Below are positions 18,614-27,216 of a DNA stretch of 38,805 nucleotides, in pieces. The notes under the pieces are model-generated. The model did not search any database. It was not told the origin of the DNA and worked only from the letters and a program-made list of their open reading frames with translations. The first letter of the stretch is position 1. Every line of letters starts with the position of its first letter. The stretch covers positions 1 to 38,805 of the forward strand of contig JAJZCY010000009.1 in the NCBI GenBank assembly GCA_021828835.1. Reading direction: 5' to 3'. The translations under genes were made by a program, and so were the position numbers. Source of the DNA: Acidobacteriota bacterium (GTDB lineage Bacteria; Acidobacteriota; Terriglobia; Terriglobales; Acidobacteriaceae).

Positions 18614-20908
18614 ATGTTTCGCAATGTTGTCCTCGCCTTTGCGGCGTTGCTTTTCGCCGCGCCTTGTGCCCGGGCCACGGTCTTTGCCGTGGTGCGCGGC
18701 ATCGTGCACGATGCGGAGCACCGGCCAATTGCCGGCGCCCGCGTGACTCTGCAATCGGCAAACTCCGCCTTCGTGCTGCACGCGGTCACCAATACCGATG
18801 GCGCCTTCGATCTTCAGCAGGCCCCCATCGGGCTCTACCAAGTGACCATTATGGCGAAAGGCTTTCAGACGCTGAAGGAAGACCTGATGCTTGTCTCCGG
18901 AACCAACCCGGTGCTGCATTTTCCGCTGGAGGTGGGCGGAGGGACCAGCTCCGTGGTGGTGCAGGGGACCACGAGCACCATCGCGGATACCGTGACGCCG
19001 ACCACGATGATCACGCGCAAGATGATCGAAGAGACGCCGGGCGCAGATCGCACCACCGCCATGGAGATGATCACCGATTACGTACCGGGCGCCTACATGA
19101 CCCACGACATGCTGCACGTCCGCGGCGGACACCAGACCAGCTGGTTGATCGATGGCGTGGAGATTCCGAATACCAAGATCGGCGCGAACGTCGGTCCGCA
19201 GATCGATCCCAAGGACATTGATTCGCTGGAGACGCAGCGCGGCAGCTACTCGGCCAGCCTCGGCGACCGCACCTACGGAATGTTCAACGTTCTGCCGCGC
19301 AACGGATTCGAGTTCAACCGCAATGGCGAGTTGATGCTTTACGGGGGCAACTTGCAGACCGGTGAAGTGCAGGTCGCTTTCGGAAATCACTCGGAGAAGA
19401 GCGCGTGGTATGCCAGCGCCACCGGGTCGCGCGCGGCCTACGGGCTGGCCACCCCGGTGCCGGCGATCTATCACGACGCCACTAACTCCGAAAGCGGCTT
19501 TGTCTCCCTCATCCGCAACCAGACGCCGAAAGATCAGTTTCGCGTGGACGCGCAGATGCGGCAGGATTTCTTTCAGGTGCCCTACGATCCCAGCCAGACC
19601 GACTACGAGTGCGCCTCCGGCTACTACTGCTCCTGGGGCCTGCGCGATGGGCAGACCGAGCGGGATTCGTTCGTGATCGCCAACTGGGTGCATACCATCT
19701 CGCCGAAGGCGGAGTTCTCGGCGGCGCCTTTCTATCACTTCAACCAGGCCAACTACGATTCCCGGCCCACCGACTACCCGGCCGCGACCACCTGGCATGA
19801 GACTTCGAATTATGCCGGCATGCAGACGGATGCGCACCTCGAGGCGGGATGGAACAGCTTCTCCGCTGGAATGTATTCCTTCGTTCAAAGGGAGAGCGAT
19901 CTCTTCGGGGTGGTGGTGAACAACGGGAACGGGTCATCGCTGCCGAACACAACATCCAACGCCAACGCAGGCCTGCTGGAGTTCTACCTGGACGATCACC
20001 TGCGGTTGGGCCGCTACGTGACGCTGCTCGGAGGAGAGCGCTTTTCCATCTACCGCGCCGAACTGAATGAGAGCGCGGTTTACCCGCGCATCGGCATGAC
20101 GGTTCGGGTTCCAAAACTGAACTGGGTGTTTCGCGGATTCTACGGCCACTACTTTCAGCCGGCCCCGATCCAAACCGTCTCTTCTTCGGTGCTGAACTAC
20201 GCCAGCAGCCAGCCGGCAGGCGAGAACACCTTCACGCCGCTGCCCTCCGAGCGGGATGAGGAACACCAATTCGGGGTCGCCATTCCCTACCGCGGATGGA
20301 TGCTCGATATCGACAACTTCAAGACGCGGGTCAATAACTACCTCGATCACTCGAACCTGGGTGAGTCCAACATGTACTTTCCGATTGCGATTGACGGCGC
20401 CCTCATCCGCGGCTGGGAGCTGACGCTGCGTTCCCCGGAACTCGCCCGCCGCGGGCAGTTCCACCTGAGCTATTCGAATCAGATCGCCGAGGAGCGCGGC
20501 AACATCATCGGCGGCTTCACGTGCAGCAATCCCAAAGATCCCGCCTGCAACCTCGGCCCCAACTACTTTCCCCTGGATCACGATCAGCGCGACACTCTGA
20601 ACGCGGGCTTTACGGTGAATTTGCCCACGCACACCTGGACGGCAAGCAATGTGTACTACGGCTCAGGATTCGCCAACGGCTTGGCGGGCTCCGGCTACGG
20701 TCCTTATCAGGGAAATTATCTTCCGGCGCACACCACCGTCGATCTCTCCGCCGGGCACAACTTCGGCGAGAACTGGACGCTGACCGGCAGCGTGGTAAAC
20801 GTGGCCAACTACCGCGTGCTGCTCGACAACTCCATCACCGTGGGAGGCTTTCACTACGACGATCCGCGCATGATCAACGCGGAGCTTCGCTACCGCTTCC
20901 ACTTCTAG
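18614..20908 (+). CDS. TonB-dependent receptor with carboxypeptidase-regulatory-like domain
   Basis: Signal peptide; VRGIVHDAEHRPIAGARVTLQSAN...DGAFDLQQAPIGLYQVTI; plug-like LHVRGGHQTSWLIDGVEIPNTKIG; C-terminal ...AELRYRFHF; GGAGGT SD before ATG 18614. Confidence 0.9.
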   Translation: MFRNVVLAFAALLFAAPCARATVFAVVRGIVHDAEHRPIAGARVTLQSANSAFVLHAVTNTDGAFDLQQAPIGLYQVTIMAKGFQTLKEDLMLVSGTNPVLHFPLEVGGGTSSVVVQGTTSTIADTVTPTTMITRKMIEETPGADRTTAMEMITDYVPGAYMTHDMLHVRGGHQTSWLIDGVEIPNTKIGANVGPQIDPKDIDSLETQRGSYSASLGDRTYGMFNVLPRNGFEFNRNGELMLYGGNLQTGEVQVAFGNHSEKSAWYASATGSRAAYGLATPVPAIYHDATNSESGFVSLIRNQTPKDQFRVDAQMRQDFFQVPYDPSQTDYECASGYYCSWGLRDGQTERDSFVIANWVHTISPKAEFSAAPFYHFNQANYDSRPTDYPAATTWHETSNYAGMQTDAHLEAGWNSFSAGMYSFVQRESDLFGVVVNNGNGSSLPNTTSNANAGLLEFYLDDHLRLGRYVTLLGGERFSIYRAELNESAVYPRIGMTVRVPKLNWVFRGFYGHYFQPAPIQTVSSSVLNYASSQPAGENTFTPLPSERDEEHQFGVAIPYRGWMLDIDNFKTRVNNYLDHSNLGESNMYFPIAIDGALIRGWELTLRSPELARRGQFHLSYSNQIAEERGNIIGGFTCSNPKDPACNLGPNYFPLDHDQRDTLNAGFTVNLPTHTWTASNVYYGSGFANGLAGSGYGPYQGNYLPAHTTVDLSAGHNFGENWTLTGSVVNVANYRVLLDNSITVGGFHYDDPRMINAELRYRFHF

Positions 20909-20955
20909 GCCGTGCAGGCGTTGGGAAATGAGCGTGGGTCGGCAGACCGGCGCGA

Positions 20956-21756
20956 CTATTTCCTTCCCAGGGAAGATTCTTCCACCGCATCGCGCCATCT
21001 CTCCAGAAAGTCGAGCAGTGCTTCCGGCGGCTTGAGCCATACATCGGCGGCGGTGTCGCGCAGCTCGGGGCGGACCAGAACGCTCAGTCCGCGGCCCTGC
21101 AAGGCGCGAAACGCCGCCTCGTCCGTGAGGTCGTCGCCGAGATAGGCAGCCGGTCCGCAATCGGCGCACTCGGACAGCAGAGTATCGACCGCGGCGCTCT
21201 TGTCGCGGCCGGCGCGCAGCTCCAGACCAGCCTCAAAAGGCAAGAGCCGGAAGCCCTGCCCATGCGCCAGCGGCTCAAAAAGAGCGCGCGTGCGCCGCTC
21301 GACCTCTGCGGCTTGCTGCGCCGACAGCCCGCGCCAGTGCATGACCGCTGCATTGGGTTTGGCCTCGTAAAGGCCGCCGAAGCTGTCCCCCGTAAGCTGC
21401 TCGTGCACTGCGCTGAGATTCCTCTGGACCGGATCGGGCAGGTGCTCGCGCTCATGCCGGCCATCGGGATGCAGCCGCTCAAACCCGTGCAGACCCCAGA
21501 TCTCAATCGGCTCGCGGAGACCGAGCAGCGACCCAATCTCCGAGCCGGGACGGCCGGTCACGACCACCATCCGCGTGACCTGCTGATCCTGAATCTGCTG
21601 AAGCAGTTCGCGCGCGCCCGGCCAGGGCACGGCCTGGAAGCGATCCACGTGAAACGGCGCCAGCGTGCCATCGTAATCGAGCAGCAGGAGCGGGCGGCGT
21701 CCTGCTGCGAAGCCGCTGAAGAAGCGATTCAGAATTGGAGCTGTGTCGGCAGTCAA
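20956..21756 (-). CDS. otsB: Trehalose-6-phosphate phosphatase
   Basis: HAD motif LLLLDYDGTLAPF, VVTGRPG, GLHGFERLHPDG, KSAAVDTLL, AYLGDDLTDEAAF; adjacent to the TPS gene on the same strand. Confidence 0.95.
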   Translation of the reverse strand: MTADTAPILNRFFSGFAAGRRPLLLLDYDGTLAPFHVDRFQAVPWPGARELLQQIQDQQVTRMVVVTGRPGSEIGSLLGLREPIEIWGLHGFERLHPDGRHEREHLPDPVQRNLSAVHEQLTGDSFGGLYEAKPNAAVMHWRGLSAQQAAEVERRTRALFEPLAHGQGFRLLPFEAGLELRAGRDKSAAVDTLLSECADCGPAAYLGDDLTDEAAFRALQGRGLSVLVRPELRDTAADVWLKPPEALLDFLERWRDAVEESSLGRK

Positions 21757-21840
21757 GGGTCCATCTGCAGTGTAGCGCGCTGCCGAGACTTCCCGAAGCT
21801 CTCGCCCAGGTTTCGCTTTAGGAAGCGCTCAGCCAGCCGA

Positions 21841-24192
21841 TCATGCCGTCTTTTTTTGCAGCAGGTCCGAGGAGCCGAGCACGGTGCGAGTGACCCGCGC
21901 GATCGACAGGCCCTCTTCATGTTCCAGCCGCAGATCGCGCAGGTCGCCCAGAATGCTCGCGGCCCAGAGATAAACGTTGTGCTCCATTACCTGGCGGCGC
22001 ATGCGGCGCATGCGGTCGCGGCGCTCATGGCGTCCCATCTGCAATCCGCGATGCATGGCTTCCGCCACGGCATCGGTGTCATAGGGATTCACGATCAGCG
22101 CGTCCTGAAGCTCCAGGGCGGCGCCGGTGAACTTGCTTAGGATCAGCACGCCATCCTCGTCGCTGCGCGCAGCCACGTACTCCTTGGAAACCAGGTTCAT
22201 GCCGTCATGCAGCGAAGTGACCATGCAAAGATCGGCCACGTTGTACCAGCGGCGCAGCTCTCCGTGGGAGAGCTGGTCCTCAATCAGGACCACCGGCTTC
22301 CAATCGGAGGTGAGGAAGCGGTTGTTGATCTGCTCCACGAGTTCTTCCACGCGCACGCGCAGGTTGGCATAGCTGTGAATCCGGGTGCGGCTGGGTGCGG
22401 CAATCTGCACCAGCGTGAGCCGTCCCTGGTACCAGGGCCGCTCCTCCAGCAGGTGCTCAAAGGCGATCAGGCGCTCGACAATGCCCTTGGTGTAATCGAG
22501 ACGATCCACACCCAGGGCGATCGCCTCGGCGCGAACTCCGAAGGGCGCCAGAAGCGCGTCTCGCTCCGCCGTCAACGCAGCTTCATGAGTGAGCGCATCG
22601 CGGCGTTCTTCCTGTTCGCGGATTGCGTCCTCACAGGCGACGCTGATGGGATACGGCCGCACGCTTGTGAGGTGGCCATGATGCCGGGTAGTGAGCTGGT
22701 CGTGGCTGGTGCGGGCCTCCAATACGTGATCCACCGTGGCCAGAAAGTTATGGCAGTGCAGCGGAATGTGGAAGCCGAGGAGGTCCGCACCCAAAAGCCC
22801 CTCCAGCAGTTCGGTCTGCCACGGGCAGATGCCGAAGGCCTCCGGATTGGGCCAGGGAATATGCCAGAAGAGCGCCACACGGGCATCGGGACGCACCCGC
22901 TTGACCATGCGCGGCAGCAGCGCGAAATGGTAGTCCTGGGCCAGAACGATAGGCTCGGGGCAGTCTTTCATCTCCGCCAGCAGGGCGCGGGCGAAACGCT
23001 CGTTGATCTCCTGGTAGCACTTCCAATCGGCGGCGCGGAAGATCGGACGGGTATGAGCCACGTGGCAGAGCGGCCACAGCCCCTCATTGGCGAAGCCGTC
23101 GTAGAAGCGCTGCTCTTCTTCTTCGGTGGTCCACACCCGGCGGAGGGTGTACTTGGGATCTTCGGGAGGAACTCGCAGATGATCGAATTCATCCACCGTG
23201 AGGGCGTCGGCTTCACCGCAGCCGTTGGCCACCCACACGCCGTCGCTGGCGCGCAGTACCGGTTCGAGCGCGGTGACCAGTCCGCTGGGTGGAACCACCC
23301 AGTCAATGTCCTGTCCGTGGCGCACGTGCATGTAAGGCTCGCGGTTCGAAACAACGAAGATGCGCCTCGCTTTTGCGTGGCTGCGGATGTGGACGGCAAG
23401 TTTTTCGGCCGTCCACCACTGATCACCCGATTGGCGCAAGCGAGCCTCGGTGATGGCGGCCGCGCGCGCGGCCTTCAGGCTCTGCGCGATATTCTCCACC
23501 TCACGCGCGATCGGCGAGATAAGTTCCATGTCTTCGCCGATCGGACCAACCGCCTTGGCATTGCCAGTGCGAATGTGGCGCAAACGCTCGGCGATTCGGC
23601 TCATCGGACGGGTCAGGAACCAGGTCAGCATTCCGCCGGTGATGGCGGTAATCAGAATCATGCAGGCGACGATAAGCCAGAAGCTTCGACGCCACACCGC
23701 GCCGGCGTCGGCGGTGATATAGCTGGCATCCGCGACCAGGGCCATGGTTCCTGCAACGCGGGTACCATCGTGGAGCGGGAATGTGTGTTCCAGCCAGCGC
23801 CAATGCCCGGTTTTCCCAAATTGAGTTTGTTCGTCGTCCTGCTGCACCGTGCGCTTGACGGGGTCGAGGTATAGCGCGTGCATGACGCTGGAAGGTCCCG
23901 AACTGGCAAGAAGATGACCTTGGGCGTCGTAGATTGCAAGGCCCAATGCACCCGTATCTCTGCGCAGGTCCCTGGTCAAGCCGGAAAGCGCGGAGGAGTT
24001 GCCGGACTGCAGAGAGGCCTCGACGTCCGACACGATGGTCAGGCCCATCCACTTGGTGCGATTGTCAAGTTCCTGACGCAGAACATGACGGTGCGAGAGC
24101 ACATCAAAATACGTAAACGCGACGGAGACAATCGTCACGCTCGCAATCAGAGCCAGTATCAAACGAAGATGGAAGCGATGCACTGTTTTCAC
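21841..24192 (-). CDS. otsA: Membrane receptor-like (TM-periplasmic-TM-HAMP) protein fused to trehalose-6-phosphate synthase (GT20)
   Basis: N-term TM, ~150-aa extracytoplasmic segment, second TM, HAMP-like region (TRPMSRIAERLRHIRTGNAKAVGPIGEDMELISPIAREVENIAQSLKAA), then GT20: VVSNREPYMH, AQDYHFALLP, FWHIPWPNPEAF, GVDRLDYTKGIVERL, LHDGMNLVSKEYVAAR. Confidence 0.93.
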   Translation of the reverse strand: MKTVHRFHLRLILALIASVTIVSVAFTYFDVLSHRHVLRQELDNRTKWMGLTIVSDVEASLQSGNSSALSGLTRDLRRDTGALGLAIYDAQGHLLASSGPSSVMHALYLDPVKRTVQQDDEQTQFGKTGHWRWLEHTFPLHDGTRVAGTMALVADASYITADAGAVWRRSFWLIVACMILITAITGGMLTWFLTRPMSRIAERLRHIRTGNAKAVGPIGEDMELISPIAREVENIAQSLKAARAAAITEARLRQSGDQWWTAEKLAVHIRSHAKARRIFVVSNREPYMHVRHGQDIDWVVPPSGLVTALEPVLRASDGVWVANGCGEADALTVDEFDHLRVPPEDPKYTLRRVWTTEEEEQRFYDGFANEGLWPLCHVAHTRPIFRAADWKCYQEINERFARALLAEMKDCPEPIVLAQDYHFALLPRMVKRVRPDARVALFWHIPWPNPEAFGICPWQTELLEGLLGADLLGFHIPLHCHNFLATVDHVLEARTSHDQLTTRHHGHLTSVRPYPISVACEDAIREQEERRDALTHEAALTAERDALLAPFGVRAEAIALGVDRLDYTKGIVERLIAFEHLLEERPWYQGRLTLVQIAAPSRTRIHSYANLRVRVEELVEQINNRFLTSDWKPVVLIEDQLSHGELRRWYNVADLCMVTSLHDGMNLVSKEYVAARSDEDGVLILSKFTGAALELQDALIVNPYDTDAVAEAMHRGLQMGRHERRDRMRRMRRQVMEHNVYLWAASILGDLRDLRLEHEEGLSIARVTRTVLGSSDLLQKKTA

Positions 24193-24205
24193 CCGGTCGA
24201 GCTCA

Positions 24206-24221
24206 ATCCAAGTACTTGGAT
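24206..24221. promoter_or_regulatory. 16-bp perfect palindrome upstream of the sensor-TPS gene
   Basis: ATCCAAGTACTTGGAT centred about 22 bp upstream of the GTG start. Confidence 0.4.
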
Positions 24222-24396
24222 GCAGGCGCGCGACTCATCGCGCTTTGCATACAATGACCACCATGTAGTTTTTTTTCATATATTTGAAACCACCGAGCGC
24301 CCCGCATAGGGGGCGCACCGGCTTGCTGTCGGGGCGTCCCCGTCAGGTTCCCTCGCCAGGATCTCGGCGGGCGTACGGACCGTCATGCGCTATTCT

Positions 24397-24438
24397 GTCC
24401 TCATGTAGCTGCATCCATATATGCAGCTACATGAGGAC
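24397..24438. repeat. Perfect inverted repeat, 18-bp arms, 6-nt spacer
   Basis: GTCCTCATGTAGCTGCAT-CCATAT-ATGCAGCTACATGAGGAC, ending 19 nt before mlaE ATG 24458. Confidence 0.95.
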
Positions 24439-24457
24439 TCCAGACCGGCCTGAGCCT

Positions 24458-25240
24458 ATGGCGACAAACGCAATCGAACGTACCGCCAAGCAAATCGTGC
24501 TGAGCGTCCAGGAGTACTCGCTCTTCGCATCGCGGGCCGTTCTCAATCTCGTTCGCCCGCCCATTTACTGGACCGATTTTCTGCTCCAGTCCGATGTCAT
24601 CGGCGTCGGCTCGGTGGCCATCGTGCTGCTGTCGGGCTTCTTTACCGGTGGTGTGCTGGCGCTGCAATCCGCGGCTACGCTGGCCGCCTTCGGAGCCACC
24701 GCAGTCACCGGCCAATTTGTCTCCCTGACCATGGTGCGCGAACTCGGTCCGGTGTTGACCGGAGTCATGGTCTCAGGGCGAAACGCGTCTTCAATGGCCA
24801 GTGAACTCGGCTCCATGGTAGTGACCGAACAGATAGACGCGATGCGCGCCCTGGGTGTCGATCCACTGCGCAAGCTGGTGACGCCGCGCATCTTCTCCAG
24901 CATCGTGATGCTGATGTTTCTCACCATTGTCGCGGATGCCTGTGGCATCCTCGGTGGCGGCGCGGTCACCGTCTTTCTGAATCATCAAAACGGGACGCAG
25001 TACTTCCACATGGCCTACGAGCGGCTGCGCTATCCCGACATCGTCCAGGGCACAGTAAAGCCGCTGTTCTTCGGCTATATCCTCAGCTCGATCGGATGCT
25101 TCTACGGGATGCGCACCACCGGCGGCACCCAGGGTGTGGGCCGCTCCACCATTTCGGCGGTGGTTGTGTCCTCGGTGCTCATCATCTTTGTGGACTTCCT
25201 CATCACCCATGTACTGCTTACCGTCTTTGGACTAGCATGA
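24458..25240 (+). CDS. mlaE: MlaE-family ABC transporter permease
   Basis: SLTMVRELGPVLTGVMVSGRNASSMASELGSMVVTEQIDAMRALGVDP signature; alternative in-frame ATG at 24431 lies inside the inverted repeat. Confidence 0.93.
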   Translation: MATNAIERTAKQIVLSVQEYSLFASRAVLNLVRPPIYWTDFLLQSDVIGVGSVAIVLLSGFFTGGVLALQSAATLAAFGATAVTGQFVSLTMVRELGPVLTGVMVSGRNASSMASELGSMVVTEQIDAMRALGVDPLRKLVTPRIFSSIVMLMFLTIVADACGILGGGAVTVFLNHQNGTQYFHMAYERLRYPDIVQGTVKPLFFGYILSSIGCFYGMRTTGGTQGVGRSTISAVVVSSVLIIFVDFLITHVLLTVFGLA

Positions 25241-26073
25241 GCGCCGCGCCCGCTTCCCTCCCTGCGGCTTCAGAAGGTGCACCGGCGCCGGTGGTCGCGG
25301 TGCGCCATGCGACGGTCTCCTTCGGCGGATCGCCGGTGCTCGAGGACATCACTTTCTCCGTGGCGCCCGGCGAAACCCGCATCCTGCTGGGACCGGCCGG
25401 AGTAGGCAAAAGCGTGCTGCTGAAGCTGGTCAACGGCCTCATCCGCCCCGATCCCGGCACCGTGGAGCTCTTCGGAGAAGAGATCACCTCCATGCCGGAA
25501 GACCGGCTCTTTCCCCTTCGCGCCCGCACCGGAATGGTCTTTCAGGAGGGCGCGCTCTTCGATTCGCTCTCCGTGCGGGACAACGTAGCCTACCAACTGA
25601 TCCAGGATCCGAATACTCCAGACCAGGAGATCGACGCGCGCGTCCGCGAGGCGCTCCGCTTCGTGGGTCTGGAGGAGACATTTTCGCTGTTTCCCGCGAG
25701 CCTCTCGGGCGGCATGCGGCGGCGTGTCGCCATCGCCCGCGCGCTCATCAACAACCCGGAGTTCCTGCTTTACGACTCTCCGACCGGCGGCCTGGATCCG
25801 GTCACCTCAACCACGATCATGGAACTGGTGATGCGCCAGCGCGACGCGCACGGCACACCATCCCTGCTGGTGACACACCGGCTTCAAGACGCTTTCATGC
25901 TCTGCACCCATCGCTTCGATGAGGAAAAGGGAGCCGCAGTGGCGCTGCCCAAAGGCGAGACCGTTCGCAACACCACGTTCCTGATGCTGGAGGAGGGCCG
26001 GCTGATCTTCGATGGCTCTCTCGAGGAGCTGGTGCACAGCGAAAATGCCTTCGTCCGCGAGTTCATTCAGTAG
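25237..26073 (+). CDS. mlaF: MlaF-family ABC transporter ATP-binding protein
   Basis: LLGPAGVGKSVLLKLVNGL Walker A, LSGGMRRRVAIARALINNPEFLLYDSPTGGLDPVTS; ATGA overlap with the mlaE stop. Confidence 0.93.
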   Translation: MSAAPASLPAASEGAPAPVVAVRHATVSFGGSPVLEDITFSVAPGETRILLGPAGVGKSVLLKLVNGLIRPDPGTVELFGEEITSMPEDRLFPLRARTGMVFQEGALFDSLSVRDNVAYQLIQDPNTPDQEIDARVREALRFVGLEETFSLFPASLSGGMRRRVAIARALINNPEFLLYDSPTGGLDPVTSTTIMELVMRQRDAHGTPSLLVTHRLQDAFMLCTHRFDEEKGAAVALPKGETVRNTTFLMLEEGRLIFDGSLEELVHSENAFVREFIQ

Positions 26074-26094
26074 CGCGCCGGTCTTGCGCGGTGC

Positions 26095-26430
26095 TTATCT
26101 GCGGGCACGGGCTTGTCCGGTGTTCTTCCACAAGATGGCTGCAAGCAGCGCAATCCTGGAACTGAAGCGCATCAGGAAGACCCAGGCGTTGCCCAGGTTG
26201 GGATGCCGCAGGGTGATCTCATAGGCGTCGCTGCCCGCTTGCATCAGGAAGAAGATCGCGAAACCGAGAAAGAGCACATCCCGGGTCTCGCGCCAGAAGC
26301 GCAGAAAAAACAGCCCCGCCACCATCGAGAGTGCGGCGGCGCAGCCCACCAGAAACAGGTCGGCGGAGGGATGGGCCACCGGAGCCATCGGGATATGCAG
26401 CAGGGCGGCGGCCATCATCTGCTCTCCCAT
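26095..26430 (-). CDS. Small membrane protein, DUF5985-like
   Basis: Three hydrophobic segments (LFLVGCAAALSMVAGLFFLRFW..., VLFLGFAIFFLMQAGSDA); overlaps the preceding similar ORF in tandem. Confidence 0.7.
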   Translation of the reverse strand: MGEQMMAAALLHIPMAPVAHPSADLFLVGCAAALSMVAGLFFLRFWRETRDVLFLGFAIFFLMQAGSDAYEITLRHPNLGNAWVFLMRFSSRIALLAAILWKNTGQARARR

Positions 26431-26672
26431 ACCAGGCCGTACACCAGGATCGCGACCGCCAGCGCGGCCGATGCAGTGCGATAGGTGAAGAAATCAATGG
26501 AGGGAAATAGAACCAGGTCGGCGATCGCAAACAGGCTGCCGATGGTGAGGATCACAAAACAGATTCCACTCCACAGCAACAGTCTGCCGCGCGTGCGGAA
26601 ATAGGCCCGCAGCAGCAGGAACGCGCAGAGCAGAGTAGTCAGAAACGTGAGAATGTTGAGCGTTTCCGTCAT
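26415..26672 (-). CDS. Small membrane protein, DUF5985-like
   Basis: MTETLNILTFLTTLLCAFLLLRAYFRTRGRLLLWSGICFVILTIGSLFAIADLVLFPSIDFFTYR; multiple TM segments, overlapping start/stop with the downstream ORF. Confidence 0.72.
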   Translation of the reverse strand: MTETLNILTFLTTLLCAFLLLRAYFRTRGRLLLWSGICFVILTIGSLFAIADLVLFPSIDFFTYRTASAALAVAILVYGLVWESR

Positions 26673-26832
26673 GATCCGGTTCTTCTTTGATATTGCAGGA
26701 CGGGGGAGACGCTTTCAATGTACCATGCTCAAGCCTCGCGCACTTCCAGGCGAAGCGCTCGAGCCGCGATCGTGCGCGCCTTCGCAGCTTTCGATCCCCG
26801 TCTGGCAGCGTGACGAGCGTTGCCGCCCGACG

Positions 26833-27216
26833 CTAGTGCACCGACAGCAGCCGCGAAGCCTTTTGCAGCATGAGATCGGGATGGACGGGTTTCTCCAGGA
26901 TCTCGAAGGGATGGCCCGATTGGGCGGCGGCGCTTGCCAGTTGCGCGGTGCTGGGGTTTCCAGAGAACAGCAGGATCTGGCAGGAGGGCCGGCGGCTGGC
27001 TAGTTCGATCGCCAGCTCAATACCGCTCATCTTAGGCAGTACCACGTCCAAAATCACCAGGGCCGGCTGCCAAGTAGCCATAATTTCAATAGCTTCCTCT
27101 GCCGAGTAGGTCGCGCGCGCCTCGTAACCGGCAATCGTAAAGATCGTGGCCAACGTGTCGGATGTCCACCGCTCGTCGTCTACGATCAGAACTTTTTGAC
27201 CCTTGGAAGCCAGCAT
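26833..27216 (-). CDS. Stand-alone receiver-domain response regulator
   Basis: KVLIVDDERWTSDTLATIF, ALVILDVVLPKMSGIEL, EKPVHPDLM; no output domain. Confidence 0.92.
   Translation of the reverse strand: MLASKGQKVLIVDDERWTSDTLATIFTIAGYEARATYSAEEAIEIMATWQPALVILDVVLPKMSGIELAIELASRRPSCQILLFSGNPSTAQLASAAAQSGHPFEILEKPVHPDLMLQKASRLLSVH

Noticed and set aside
18380-19888. 502-aa minus-strand ORF opposite the TonB receptor
   Set aside because: H/R/G-rich antisense translation without motifs; the + strand is a recognisable receptor
22207-23874. 555-aa plus-strand ORF opposite the sensor-TPS gene
   Set aside because: Antisense shadow of a strongly conserved GT20 domain
24297-24315. GCGCCCC-GCATAG-GGGGCGC hairpin as terminator
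   Set aside because: Real inverted repeat but no T-tract and it lies between divergent genes; role unclear, so not called as a terminator
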